From Massilia horti (lineage in GTDB: Bacteria; Pseudomonadota; Gammaproteobacteria; Burkholderiales; Burkholderiaceae_D), in the NCBI RefSeq assembly GCF_004614195.1, contig NZ_SPUM01000092.1, positions 1 through 43,461 on the forward strand: a DNA stretch of 43,461 nt, written 5' to 3'. This document shows positions 8,137 through 16,169 of this stretch, one piece after another. A program made the position numbers and the translations under genes. The notes under the pieces are model-generated. The model made no database searches and was not told the DNA's origin. It saw only the letters and a program-made list of their open reading frames with translations. Numbering within the stretch: position 1 is the first letter of the stretch; each line of letters opens with the position of its first letter.

Positions 8137-8156
8137 AAAATAACAGATGTCTTCCC

Positions 8157-8498
8157 ATGGAAACCACAGCCGCAATCGCTGCTCTCGCCGCGCTCGCGCA
8201 GGAATCGCGACTGGCCGCCTTTCGGCTGCTCGTGCAGGCCGGACCGAGCGGCCTGGCCGCAACCAAGATCGCCGAGGCACTTGGCGTCCCTCCTTCATCC
8301 ATGTCTTTCCACCTGAAGGAGTTGACGCATGCGAAGCTCATCTCGCCGCGTCAGGAGGGCCGTTTCCTCTTCTATGCCGCGCAGTTCGACACAATGAACA
8401 CCCTGTTGTCGTTCCTTGGCGAGAATTGCTGCGGCGGCAATCCCTGCTCGCCGGTCGGCGCGACCGTTTGCGCCCAAGGCTCGGCTGACTGTACCTAA
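8157..8498 (+). CDS. arsR: ArsR/SmtB-family arsenic-responsive repressor (ArsR-2)
   Basis: A 113-residue winged-helix repressor. Helices covering 32-62 include VPPSSMSFHLKELTHAKLI (recognition helix), followed by the wing (RQEGRFLFYAA). The cysteines are all in the C-terminal tail: C91 and C92 in ENCCGG, C97, C105 and C112. A vicinal pair plus a third cysteine a few residues on resembles the Acidithiobacillus ferrooxidans ArsR site and is unlike ArsR-1. The ATG at 8157 is preferred over an in-frame ATG at 8091, which lies upstream of the promoter and operator. It leads the arsR-arsC-aqpS transcript and probably represses it through 8119-8136. Confidence 0.92.
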   Translation: METTAAIAALAALAQESRLAAFRLLVQAGPSGLAATKIAEALGVPPSSMSFHLKELTHAKLISPRQEGRFLFYAAQFDTMNTLLSFLGENCCGGNPCSPVGATVCAQGSADCT

Positions 8499-8546
8499 GA
8501 ATCCCCGGCTCACCACCCCAACATTACCTAACTGCTAAAAGCAACT

Positions 8547-9026
8547 GTGAACGTCCTCTTTCTCTGCACCGGCAACTCGTGCCGTTCCCTGATCAGCGAA
8601 GCTACCTTCAACCACCTCGCGCCTTCAGGCTGGCACGCTATCAGTGCGGGCAGCCAGCCAACCGGCAAACTCAACGAAAAGGCGCTTGCGCTGCTGGCGC
8701 TGAAGGGCATCCCGACCGAAGGCTATTACAGCAAGTCATGGGACGACCTGCCGGTCACGCCGGACATCGTGGTCACCGTCTGTAGCAGCGCCGCCGGCGA
8801 AACCTGCCCCGCCTACCTCGGTCAGGTGCTGCGTACGCACTGGGGCGTCGACGATCCGAGCCACGTGGCCGGCACCGAAGAGGAGATCCATGCCGCCTTC
8901 GAGCAGGCCTACGCGATCCTGCGCGCGCGGATCGAGGCCTTCCTGGCCTTGCCCCTCGACGAGCTGAAGAACGACAAAGTGCGTCTGAAGGCGGAGCTGG
9001 ACCGCATCGGCACCCTGCTGCCGTAA
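8547..9026 (+). CDS. arsC: Arsenate reductase, low-molecular-weight phosphatase type
   Basis: A 159-residue enzyme that reduces As(V) to As(III). The phosphatase-like loop CTGNSCR gives the nucleophile C7 and R13 (CX5R), with an extra C12. A second pair, C79 and C87 in VCSSAAGETCP, can relay the disulfide as in thioredoxin-linked enzymes of this fold. The spacing is one residue longer than C82/C89 of plasmid pI258 ArsC, so the exact electron donor is uncertain. Translation starts at GTG 8547, where the protein begins directly with the strand leading into the active-site loop. It lies 48 nt after arsR-2 and 28 nt before aqpS in one operon. The product must leave by AqpS or the MFS protein because no ArsB or Acr3 is present. 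Confidence 0.93.
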   Translation: MNVLFLCTGNSCRSLISEATFNHLAPSGWHAISAGSQPTGKLNEKALALLALKGIPTEGYYSKSWDDLPVTPDIVVTVCSSAAGETCPAYLGQVLRTHWGVDDPSHVAGTEEEIHAAFEQAYAILRARIEAFLALPLDELKNDKVRLKAELDRIGTLLP

Positions 9027-9054
9027 TGCGTTCGAGAGACTGAGGAGGAATCAA

Positions 9055-9798
9055 ATGACATTTGCCAGACGAATCGTCGCCGAGGGCCTCGGCACGGCGC
9101 TCCTACTGGCCGTGGTGGTGGGCTCGGGCATCATGGCCGAGCGGCTGGCTGGCGGCAACGTAGCGATTGCCCTGCTGGCCAACGCGATCGCGACAGGCGC
9201 GGGACTCGTGGCTTTGATCCTGATGTTCGGCACGATCTCGGGTGCACACTTCAATCCGGTCGTCACGCTGTCCGAAGCGTGGCAAAAAAATCTGCCGGCA
9301 GCGGAGGTGATCCCGTACATCGCCGTGCAGATCGCCGGTGCCTTTGCTGGTGTGGCCGCCGCGCACCTGATGTTCGATGTCCCCGTGTTCGTCGCGTCGG
9401 AGCACGTGCGCACCGGCGCCGCACAATGGTGGAGCGAATTCGTCGCGACCTTCGGCCTGATCGCCGTCATCATCGGTTGCTCGCGCAGCCGGCCTGGTGT
9501 GACGCCGTTCGCGGTCGCCGCCTACATCACGGCGGCCTACTGGTTCACGTCGTCGACCTCGTTCGCCAACCCGGCCGTGACGCTGGCCCGCAGCGCCACC
9601 AATACCTTCGCCGGCATTCGGCCAAGCGATGTGTCCGGGTTCATCATCGCGCAGCTGCTAGGCGCAGCTACTGCCACGCCATTGTTCTGCTGGCTGTATC
9701 CGTCGGCTCATCGCGACGCGTCGGTGGCCGGCACGGTGGCGCAGAGCGACTTCGCCAGCCGCAAGGAGCCGGAGAAATTTAGCACAAGCGGCAGCTAA
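9055..9798 (+). CDS. aqpS: AqpS-type aquaglyceroporin (arsenic channel)
   Basis: A 247-residue MIP-family channel of six membrane helices and two half-helices, with HFNPV (67-69) replacing the first NPA and a normal NPA at 172-174. The residue after the second NPA, normally the selectivity-filter arginine, is V175. An NPV first box and a valine in the filter are features I associate with Sinorhizobium meliloti AqpS, encoded in an ars operon and passing arsenite down its gradient. The filter should be wider and uncharged. A GAGGAGG lies just upstream of the ATG. As last gene of arsR-arsC-aqpS it provides the exit for arsenite made by ArsC. The C-terminus (about 225-247) is polar and cytoplasmic. 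Confidence 0.9.
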   Translation: MTFARRIVAEGLGTALLLAVVVGSGIMAERLAGGNVAIALLANAIATGAGLVALILMFGTISGAHFNPVVTLSEAWQKNLPAAEVIPYIAVQIAGAFAGVAAAHLMFDVPVFVASEHVRTGAAQWWSEFVATFGLIAVIIGCSRSRPGVTPFAVAAYITAAYWFTSSTSFANPAVTLARSATNTFAGIRPSDVSGFIIAQLLGAATATPLFCWLYPSAHRDASVAGTVAQSDFASRKEPEKFSTSGS

Positions 9799-9820
9799 CG
9801 CACACGGCGCCCATGCATCC

Positions 9821-10807
9821 TCACCCGGCGCGCTGAATATCCGCCGTAATCTCGTACGAGCGCAGACGCGCCGCGTGGTCAAAAATCTGCGAGGTGATCA
9901 TCAGCTCGTCCGCCCCGGTACGGTTGACGAACGCCTTGAGCTGGGCGGCGACGGCATCGCGCGCGCCGATCGCCGAGCACGACAGCGTGTGCTCGAGCAT
10001 GGTGCGCTCGGCGGGGCCGATCTGGTCGAGGTAGCCGTCCACCGGCGGCGGCAACCGCGCCGGGCGTCCGCTGCGCAAATTGACGAAGGCCTGCTGCATC
10101 GACGAGGCGTACAGCTTCGCTTGCTCCTCGGTGTCAGCCGCGACCACGTTAAAGCCGAGCATCAAGTACGGCTTGTCGAGCTGGGACGACGGGCGGAAGG
10201 TCGAGCGGTACAGCTCGATCGCCTGCATCATCATCTGCGGCGCAAAGTGCGACGCGAACGCGTACGGCAGGCCGAGCGCGGCGGCCAGCTGCGCGCCGAA
10301 CAGGCTCGAACCCAGAATCCACACCGGCAAGCGCATGCCGGCGCCCGGTACCGCGCGCACGTGGCGCCGCGGCGAATCGGCCAGGTAATCCATCAGTTCG
10401 ATCACATCCTGCGGGAACGCATCGGCGTCGGACGCCAGGTTGCGGCGCAGCGCACGCGCGGTGACGTGATCCGACCCCGGCGCCCGCCCGAGGCCCAGGT
10501 CAATGCGGCCGGGGAACAGCGACTCGAGCGTGCCGAACTGTTCGGCGATCACCAGCGGCGAATGGTTCGGCAGCATGATGCCGCCGGCGCCAATGCGGAT
10601 GCGCGTGGTGTGGTTCGCCACATGGCACATCAGCACCGCAGTCGCCGCGCTCGCAATGCCCGGCATGCCGTGGTGCTCGGCCAGCCAGAAGCGGTTGTAA
10701 TTCCAGCGCTCGCCGTGCTGCGCCAGGTCCACACAATTGCGGAAGGATTGGGCCGCGTCGCCGCCTTGGACGTTGGGCGCAAGGTCAAGAATGGAAAACG
10801 GAATCAT
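9821..10807 (-). CDS. LLM-class (luciferase-like) flavin-dependent oxidoreductase
   Basis: A 328-residue single-domain protein of the bacterial luciferase-like monooxygenase superfamily (TIM barrel, reduced FMN or F420). Typical stretches are [10 protein letters not shown] (about 45-55), [27 protein letters not shown] (about 75-100) and [13 protein letters not shown], matching the YhbW/MsnO8-like branch. ATG 10807 is chosen because the family N-terminus ([10 protein letters not shown]) starts there; the longer open frame upstream is unrelated in composition. It converges on aqpS with only 22 nt between stops, and diverges from the serine hydrolase gene. Nothing links it clearly to arsenic. 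The substrate is unknown. Confidence 0.85.
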   Translation of the reverse strand: MIPFSILDLAPNVQGGDAAQSFRNCVDLAQHGERWNYNRFWLAEHHGMPGIASAATAVLMCHVANHTTRIRIGAGGIMLPNHSPLVIAEQFGTLESLFPGRIDLGLGRAPGSDHVTARALRRNLASDADAFPQDVIELMDYLADSPRRHVRAVPGAGMRLPVWILGSSLFGAQLAAALGLPYAFASHFAPQMMMQAIELYRSTFRPSSQLDKPYLMLGFNVVAADTEEQAKLYASSMQQAFVNLRSGRPARLPPPVDGYLDQIGPAERTMLEHTLSCSAIGARDAVAAQLKAFVNRTGADELMITSQIFDHAARLRSYEITADIQRAG

Positions 10808-10959
10808 GACGGCATGATACGCCGATCGGTTTGTTCGCGTGCGCGCCCGCCAAACCGGGCTCGTCTTGACAATCGTGGCTTGCTTGACCCCTCGCCACAG
10901 CATCCTTATGATTGCCTGGCAAGCCCTGCCGTAACGAGTCCACCAGACCATTCCATCCC

Positions 10960-12258
10960 ATGCGCCACACCACCCTCCGCGCGCTGTTGCAGCGCAAGAC
11001 CATCGTCGCCGCCGCCTGCGTCGCCATGTTCGCCGCCGGCTGCGCCCAGCTGCCCGCCGACCAGCCGGCCGCCGCGCCTGACAGCCTGCACGACAATGCC
11101 CAGCTCGACAGCGCACAATTTCCCGCGATCGACAACGCGATCGAGGCCGCCATCGCCGAGCGCAAGCTGCCGGGCGCGGTCTTCCGTCTGGAACGCAACG
11201 GCGATGCCTACGAAAAAGCCTACGGCAAGCTCAGCTACGAGATTGATGCGGCCGCGGTCACGCCCGCCACCCTGTACGACGCCGCCTCGCTGACCAAGGT
11301 CATCGCCACCGCGCCCTCCGTGCTGCTGCTGGCGGAGGAGGGTAAGATCGACCTGGACGCCAGACTGGCCAGCTACTTTCCCGAGTGCGCGGGCGAGGGC
11401 AAGGATGCGATCACGATCCGGCACCTGCTGACCCATACTTCCGGCCTGCCATCGGGCCTGCCGGCAAAGCCCGCCTGGAGCGGCGACGCCGCCGCGCGTG
11501 CGCTGGCTTGCGCGCAAGCCGTGACCCATGCGCCGGGCACTTTCTTCCGCTACTCCGACATCAACTACGTGCTGCTCGGCCAGCTGGTCGCGCGCGCCGC
11601 GGGCGTGCCGCTTGAGCAGTTCGCGCAGCAGCGCATCTACCAGCCGCTCAGGATGCGCGACACCGGCTTTCTGCCGCTGCGCCGCGTGGCCGCCACCGGC
11701 ATTGCGCCCACCCACAAGTCGCCCCAGCTCGAGGCCGAGCGCGCGAAGCATGACGACCTGGATGGCGGCCAGGTGCTGCAGGGCGTGGTGCACGACCCGA
11801 CAGCGCGCCGCATGCAGGGCGTAGCAGGTTCGGCGGGTGTGTTCACCACCGCGCGCGACCTGGCGCGCTTTGCCCGCATGTTGCTGGGCGATGGCGAGCT
11901 CGATGGGGTGCGCATCCTGAGCCGCGACAGCGTGCGCCTGCTGACCACGGCCCAGTCCCCGGCCGGCATCGAGGCGCTGCGCGGCATGGGCATGGACATC
12001 AATTCCCCGTACGCCGTGCGTCCGCGCGGGACAAGGTTCCCGGTCGGCAGCTATGGCCACACCGGGTTTACCGGCTGCATCCTGTGGATCGACCCCAACT
12101 CGCGCACCTTCTATGTGTTCCTGTCGAACCGGGTCTACCCGGACGACAAGAGCAACGTGCTGCCGCTGTACACGGAACTGGGTACGCTCGCCGCCCAGTC
12201 CGCGCGCGGCTTCGATTTCGCGAAAGTCAAAGTAGATCCGAAGACCGCTGCACGATAG
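10960..12258 (+). CDS. Lipoprotein serine hydrolase, beta-lactamase class C fold
   Basis: A 432-residue envelope protein. The N-terminus is a lipoprotein signal with lipobox AAG-C28, so the mature protein is probably lipid-anchored in the periplasm. The catalytic domain has SLTK (S110, K113), YSD (Y198) in the YxN position, and HTG (367-369) replacing KTG, as in the broad serine beta-lactamase/DD-peptidase/esterase group (Pfam Beta-lactamase). It is longer than AmpC and lacks AmpC signatures, so an esterase, D-amino-acid peptidase or muropeptide hydrolase is more likely than a resistance enzyme. ATG 10960 is used because it starts the signal peptide; an in-frame ATG at 10912 would place 16 polar residues before it. 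Confidence 0.87.
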   Translation: MRHTTLRALLQRKTIVAAACVAMFAAGCAQLPADQPAAAPDSLHDNAQLDSAQFPAIDNAIEAAIAERKLPGAVFRLERNGDAYEKAYGKLSYEIDAAAVTPATLYDAASLTKVIATAPSVLLLAEEGKIDLDARLASYFPECAGEGKDAITIRHLLTHTSGLPSGLPAKPAWSGDAAARALACAQAVTHAPGTFFRYSDINYVLLGQLVARAAGVPLEQFAQQRIYQPLRMRDTGFLPLRRVAATGIAPTHKSPQLEAERAKHDDLDGGQVLQGVVHDPTARRMQGVAGSAGVFTTARDLARFARMLLGDGELDGVRILSRDSVRLLTTAQSPAGIEALRGMGMDINSPYAVRPRGTRFPVGSYGHTGFTGCILWIDPNSRTFYVFLSNRVYPDDKSNVLPLYTELGTLAAQSARGFDFAKVKVDPKTAAR

Positions 12259-12540
12259 ACGTGCGGGCGTGAAGGTCGAGCTCCTGGAGGGCAACGGCAA
12301 GCCCTTTCCGAAAACCCGGTTTGGCGCATTTTGCGTGTGACATGTCTGAACTTGCTGCCGCGTTAGGACTCTTAGCAGTGCGTCCCAGACGCGGAGCAGC
12401 AGCCTTGGCGGAAACTTGCGCCGGATTGCCGCGCGGCTAACGCGCGCTGTGTTTACGACTGCCGCTCTAAACTCAGCCCTCCTCGCAAATCGGCCAGATA
12501 TTGTCGAGGATTAGCCCCCCGAAACATTAAGGAGATCGAC

Positions 12541-13134
12541 ATGAAAATGAATAAGGTATTGAAAGGCCTGCTGGGCGCCTCCGCTGCCGCGGCGATGTTC
12601 AGTGCGGTGCCCGTTCAAGCTCAGTCGAGCAGCACCTCGGATCAGAGCACACCGAGCCAGAGCCAGAGCAGCGCCACGGGCCAGACCGGCGCATCGGGCG
12701 CCACCGGCACCACCGGCGCCAGCTCGAGCGAGCAGCCGGCTCAGTCCACTACCACCACCACTACCACGCACCACAAGAAGACCAAAAAACACAAAGAGAC
12801 CACCCCGAGCGGCACCAGCGGCACCAGCGGCACCAGCGGCACCAGCGGTGCAGCCGGCGCGACCGGCACCAGCGGTGGCACGAGCGGTACTAGTGGCACC
12901 AGCGGCACCAGCGGCACCAGCGGCGCCGGCGGCGCAACGGGGGCCAGCGGCATGAGTGGCACCAGCGGCACCAGTGGCAGCAGCGGCATGAGCGGCAGCA
13001 GCACCGGCAGCATGGGCCCGACCGGCTCAAGCAGCTCGGGTGCCACCGGCGCCAGCCCTAGCGGTACCAGCGGTACGAGTGGCACCAGCGGAACGAGTGG
13101 CACCAGCGGAACCAGCGGCAGCCGCGGCTACTGA
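12541..13134 (+). CDS. Secreted low-complexity protein with Gly-Thr-Ser tripeptide repeats
   Basis: A 197-residue protein I cannot assign to a family. Residues 1-28 are a clean Sec signal peptide (MKMNKVLKG, alanine-rich core, VQAQ). Then come a Ser/Gln/Thr-rich linker, a TTTTTTTHHKKTKKHKE patch, and about 110 residues of Gly-X-Ser/Thr triplets with runs of four, five, two and six GTS units, ending in SRGY. It looks like an extracellular or periplasmic disordered or collagen-like chain; proline is too scarce for a true collagen helix. AAGGAGA upstream of ATG 12541 supports translation. Codons in the repeats vary (GGC/GGT/GGA, ACC/ACG, AGC/AGT), which argues for protein-level selection. A strong terminator follows. 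The 282 bp upstream holds no gene. Confidence 0.8.
   Translation: MKMNKVLKGLLGASAAAAMFSAVPVQAQSSSTSDQSTPSQSQSSATGQTGASGATGTTGASSSEQPAQSTTTTTTTHHKKTKKHKETTPSGTSGTSGTSGTSGAAGATGTSGGTSGTSGTSGTSGTSGAGGATGASGMSGTSGTSGSSGMSGSSTGSMGPTGSSSSGATGASPSGTSGTSGTSGTSGTSGTSGSRGY
12823..13125 (+). repeat. Imperfect 9-bp tandem repeats coding for Gly-Thr-Ser
   Basis: Arrays of a 9-bp unit (ggc acc agc and synonymous variants) within the low-complexity gene, interrupted by variant triplets. Such arrays can change length by slippage. The unit is in frame, so gains or losses keep the reading frame. Confidence 0.8.
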
Positions 13135-13179
13135 ATCCGTCTTTGCGCCCGCGGCTCGGCCACGGGTTTGTCGTTCCAT

Positions 13180-13209
13180 GAAAACACCAGCCAGCCGGCT
13201 GGTGTTTTC
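13180..13209. terminator. Bidirectional intrinsic terminator
   Basis: Stem with 13-bp arms (GAAAACACCAGCC / GGCTGGTGTTTTC) and a 4-nt loop, A-rich on one flank and T-rich on the other. It sits between the convergent repeat-protein gene and FAD oxidase gene and can serve both. Confidence 0.85.
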
Positions 13210-13217
13210 TTGTCGCC

Positions 13218-14621
13218 TCACGTAACGTCTGGCGGCAAGCCGGGCGGGACGTTGTGGTTGAAGTGGAACAGGTTTTCCGGGTCATAACGCCTCTTGACCT
13301 GTACCAGCCGCTCGTAATTGGCGCCGTAGGCCTCGCGGATGCGCGCCCCTTCATCCTGGGTCATGAAGTTGATGTAGACGCTGCCGGCCGCATACGGCGC
13401 CGCCGCGGCAAAGAATTCGCGTGCCCAGCCCATGCAGCGCGCGTCGTCGGCGGCATCGGTCCAGCGGCCATGCACGTTCATGGCGAACTGGACATGGCGG
13501 TGCGGATAGGCAGTCGCGTCCGGCGCGGGCTCGTTCGCCTTGCCGCCCAACAGTCCCAGGAAAATTTCGCACTGTGGCGTCGGCACGCTGCCGGCGTAGC
13601 GCAACACCACATCGATCGCCTCGTCGGAGAGTGCCGTGAAGTTGTGCGACTTCCAGTAATTGCGCGCCCCGAACGTGAGCATCGGATCGAAGATTTTTTG
13701 CCAGGCCGTGTACGGCATCGGGCCAACGTGCTCGCCCAGCACCTGCCCGAAGCCGCGCAGTGGCGCGATCATTGGCAGCGCGGCATCGGGCGCCAGCGGC
13801 GAAAACACGGCCAGCGCGACGATGTCCTGACCGTGCACCTCGGACGGCAAGAAGGGCAGGGGTGGCGCCTTGCGCAGCACCGCCCACACCGACAGCTCGT
13901 CGGGCAGCGAGTTCACGAAATCGCGGTATTGCCGCATCACTGCTCGCCCCTGGGCTGACGGGAACACCACCAGCCCGGCGGTCACTAGCGGGCCGACCGG
14001 ATGCAAGGCGAACTCGAATTGGGTGACGACACCGAAGTTGCCGCCGCCGCCGCGGATGGCCCAGAACAGGTCGGGTTCCTGCTGCTGGCTCACGTGGCGC
14101 CGTTCGCCGTCAGCCGTGACGATTTCCGCGCCGACCAGGCTGTCGACCGTGAGCCCCATGACCCGGCTGAGCCAGCCGAAGCCGCCGCCGAGAGCGAGCC
14201 CGGCCACGCCGGTGGTCGAATTGATGCCGAACGGGACCGCCAGAGCGTAGGCCTGCGTTTCGTGGTCGGCGTCGCCCAGCGTGGCGCCGCCGCCAACGAA
14301 GGCAAGCCGCGCCTGCGGGTCCACATGTACCGCGCGCATGCCGGACAGGTTGATCACCAGGCCGTCGTCGCACACGGCGTTTCCCGCGATGCCGTGGCCG
14401 CCCCCGCGCACCGCTAGCGGCAGGCCGTGGTCGCGCGCGAAAGCCACTGCTGCGCGCACATCGGCCGTACCGGCACAGCAGGCGATGAGCGCGGGGCGGC
14501 GGTCGATCATCGCGTTCCACACCGTGCGGGCTTGGTCGTAGCCCGCATCGGCGGGTTGCAGCAGGGGACCTCGCAGCGTGCCCTTGAAGCGGTCAATCAC
14601 GTCACTGTTCAGTTTGGTCAT
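13218..14621 (-). CDS. FAD-linked oxidase, berberine-bridge-enzyme type
   Basis: A 467-residue oxidase with an N-terminal PCMH-type FAD domain (about 40-210) and a C-terminal BBE segment (QVKRRYDPENLFHFNHNVPP). H76 in RGGGHGIAG is the usual site of covalent 8-alpha-histidyl FAD linkage. The region that carries the second, cysteinyl linkage in bicovalent relatives reads FGINSTTGVAGLALGGG here, without cysteine, so a single linkage is expected. Such enzymes oxidise sugars, alkaloid-like or aromatic alcohols with O2. No signal peptide. ATG 14621 has GGAGG upstream. Its stop is 8 nt from the shared terminator. It may be transcribed alone from the promoter at 14692-14719. Substrate unknown. Confidence 0.87.
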   Translation of the reverse strand: MTKLNSDVIDRFKGTLRGPLLQPADAGYDQARTVWNAMIDRRPALIACCAGTADVRAAVAFARDHGLPLAVRGGGHGIAGNAVCDDGLVINLSGMRAVHVDPQARLAFVGGGATLGDADHETQAYALAVPFGINSTTGVAGLALGGGFGWLSRVMGLTVDSLVGAEIVTADGERRHVSQQQEPDLFWAIRGGGGNFGVVTQFEFALHPVGPLVTAGLVVFPSAQGRAVMRQYRDFVNSLPDELSVWAVLRKAPPLPFLPSEVHGQDIVALAVFSPLAPDAALPMIAPLRGFGQVLGEHVGPMPYTAWQKIFDPMLTFGARNYWKSHNFTALSDEAIDVVLRYAGSVPTPQCEIFLGLLGGKANEPAPDATAYPHRHVQFAMNVHGRWTDAADDARCMGWAREFFAAAAPYAAGSVYINFMTQDEGARIREAYGANYERLVQVKRRYDPENLFHFNHNVPPGLPPDVT

Positions 14622-14691
14622 CGCTTTACCTCCGAACGAGATGAGATGCTCCGGGCGGGCGCAACGGCGGCGCCCAGCGCTTCTATGGGGA

Positions 14692-14719
14692 AGGATAGGA
14701 GACCGTCACGCTAGTGCAA
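14692..14719 (-). promoter_or_regulatory. Promoter of the FAD oxidase gene
   Basis: On the minus strand TTGCAC, 16 nt, TATCCT. A dyad CACGCT-N6-AGCGTG (14707-14724) overlaps the -35, so an unknown regulator may bind there. Confidence 0.45.
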
Positions 14720-14766
14720 GCGTGGTGAGCGGTGTGTGAAGCCCAGGCTCTGGCCGAGCCGGGGAG

Positions 14767-15714
14767 TTACTGTTCGCGCAGGAACGCGATCAGCTGGGGA
14801 TGGACCGCCGCCGGGTCTTCCACCACGGACAGGTGGCCGATCTCCGGCAGCGAGACGAACTGCGCCTGCGGGATCGCGCGCTGCACGTCGGCGTGTTGGG
14901 CGTACGGCACCGTGGTGTCGCGCTCGCCCCAGATCAGCTGCACCGGCAGGCCGGTCTTGCCGATCTTCTCGAAGTCGGGCACGGACGATGCCGTGATGAT
15001 ATTGCGCATGCTCGACAAAAGCGCGCGCCCGAAGCCGTCATACTGCATCTGCGGGACGAAGCGTGCCGGCCAGTCGGCAAAGCGCTCCGGATGCATAAAA
15101 TCCTCGGTCTGGCGGTTCGCGAGCCCGGGCAGGAACCAGGCGCGCAGCAGCCAGTCGCCCACGCCCGGCCAGGCCATGACGCTGATGTCTGTGGCCTTGG
15201 TAACCGGCGCGATCAGCACGAGCCTGCGCACCCGCTCCGGATGCAGCGCGGCGAAGCGGCCGGCCACCGCGCCGCCCATCGACAGGCCGACCACGTCCGC
15301 CTGTTGCATGTGCAGCGCGTCCATCAATTCGCCCAGCTCCCCGGCCAGCAGGTCGCGGTCGTAGGTAACAATGGGGCGGTCGCTCCAGCCGCGTCCGTAC
15401 AAATCGAAACTGACGACGCGAAAACCGGCGGCGGCCAGCGCTTCGCGGCTGTGGTCGAATACATAATCGGGCACCGAAAAGCCGTGCACCAGCAGCACCG
15501 GCTGGCCCTGTTCGGGTCCGGCCGCGCGGTAGTGCACCATGCCGTGCGAGAGCTGGATGAATTGGCCCGGCGCCTGGCGGCGCGCGGCCGCATCGAGCGG
15601 CGCATGTTCGGCATTGCGCAGGACTGGCACAGCCACCACGGCGGCGGCAAGCAGGATGCCTGCGGCCAGTATGGCCTTGCGCAGGCGGGACTTCGGGCGC
15701 GGGGTGGTCTGCAT
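14767..15714 (-). CDS. Alpha/beta hydrolase with N-terminal membrane anchor
   Basis: A 315-residue hydrolase. Residues 12-33 form a hydrophobic helix after a basic start, an uncleaved anchor or signal peptide, placing the enzyme on the periplasmic side. The fold shows LLVHGFS (oxyanion region), nucleophile S145 in GLSMGG, acid D266 in GERDTTVP and H294 in GHLSVVEDP, a complete Ser-Asp-His triad. Family members include esterases, C-C bond hydrolases and haloperoxidase-like enzymes; the specific reaction cannot be chosen. It lies 68 nt downstream of yjdM on the same strand and 145 bp upstream of the FAD oxidase. Confidence 0.88.
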   Translation of the reverse strand: MQTTPRPKSRLRKAILAAGILLAAAVVAVPVLRNAEHAPLDAAARRQAPGQFIQLSHGMVHYRAAGPEQGQPVLLVHGFSVPDYVFDHSREALAAAGFRVVSFDLYGRGWSDRPIVTYDRDLLAGELGELMDALHMQQADVVGLSMGGAVAGRFAALHPERVRRLVLIAPVTKATDISVMAWPGVGDWLLRAWFLPGLANRQTEDFMHPERFADWPARFVPQMQYDGFGRALLSSMRNIITASSVPDFEKIGKTGLPVQLIWGERDTTVPYAQHADVQRAIPQAQFVSLPEIGHLSVVEDPAAVHPQLIAFLREQ

Positions 15715-15782
15715 TTGTTATCCGGAAGAAAAGAACTCCCGGAATTGAACACCGGCGCCGGGCTGGAGTCAACCGGCGGCGA

Positions 15783-16121
15783 TCAGACTTTCCGCACGAA
15801 TTCCGACTTCAGGCTCATGGCGCCGAAGCCGTCGATCTTGCAGTCGATGTCGTGGTCGCTATCGACCAGGCGAATGTTCTTGACCTTGGTGCCCTGCTTG
15901 ATCACGCCGCCGGAACCCTTGGGCTTGAGGTCCTTGATGACGGTGACGGTGTCGCCATCCTGCAAGACATTGCCGGCGGCATCGCGATACACGCGCGCCG
16001 CCTCCGCCGCGGGCGCCGCCTCGGCTTTCCATTCGTGGCCGCATTCAGGGCAGACGTATTGGCCGGCGTCCTCATAGGTGTACGCGGACTGGCATTGGGG
16101 GCAGGGCGGGAAAGTGCTCAT
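15783..16121 (-). CDS. yjdM: YjdM (former PhnA) zinc-ribbon protein
   Basis: A 112-residue protein with an N-terminal zinc ribbon (C7, C10, C24, C27) and the conserved C-terminal domain ([32 protein letters not shown], ending in EFVRKV), matching the full length of E. coli YjdM. Despite its old name it is not a phosphonoacetate hydrolase; its role is unknown. ATG 16121 is chosen over an upstream in-frame codon at 16142 because family proteins begin about six residues before the first zinc cysteine. No strong ribosome-binding site is visible. It follows the truncated haemoglobin gene by 48 bp on the same strand. Confidence 0.92.
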   Translation of the reverse strand: MSTFPPCPQCQSAYTYEDAGQYVCPECGHEWKAEAAPAAEAARVYRDAAGNVLQDGDTVTVIKDLKPKGSGGVIKQGTKVKNIRLVDSDHDIDCKIDGFGAMSLKSEFVRKV

Positions 16122-16169
16122 GATGGTGGTAGTAAAAGACAAACGGCGAGTATACCCGCCGGATCGACT

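Noticed and set aside
10960..12258. Beta-lactamase resistance gene
   Set aside because: Only the general serine-hydrolase motifs are present, with HTG instead of KTG and a lipoprotein signal; AmpC-type signatures are lacking.
12741..13103. Antisense frame encoding a Pro-Leu-Val repeat
   Set aside because: It is the complement of the Gly-Thr-Ser array. Repeats of this unit keep all frames open. The sense frame has the signal peptide, ribosome-binding site and terminator.
12823..13125. Tandem array considered as a CRISPR or non-coding satellite
   Set aside because: The unit is 9 bp, in frame, with synonymous variation and no spacers.
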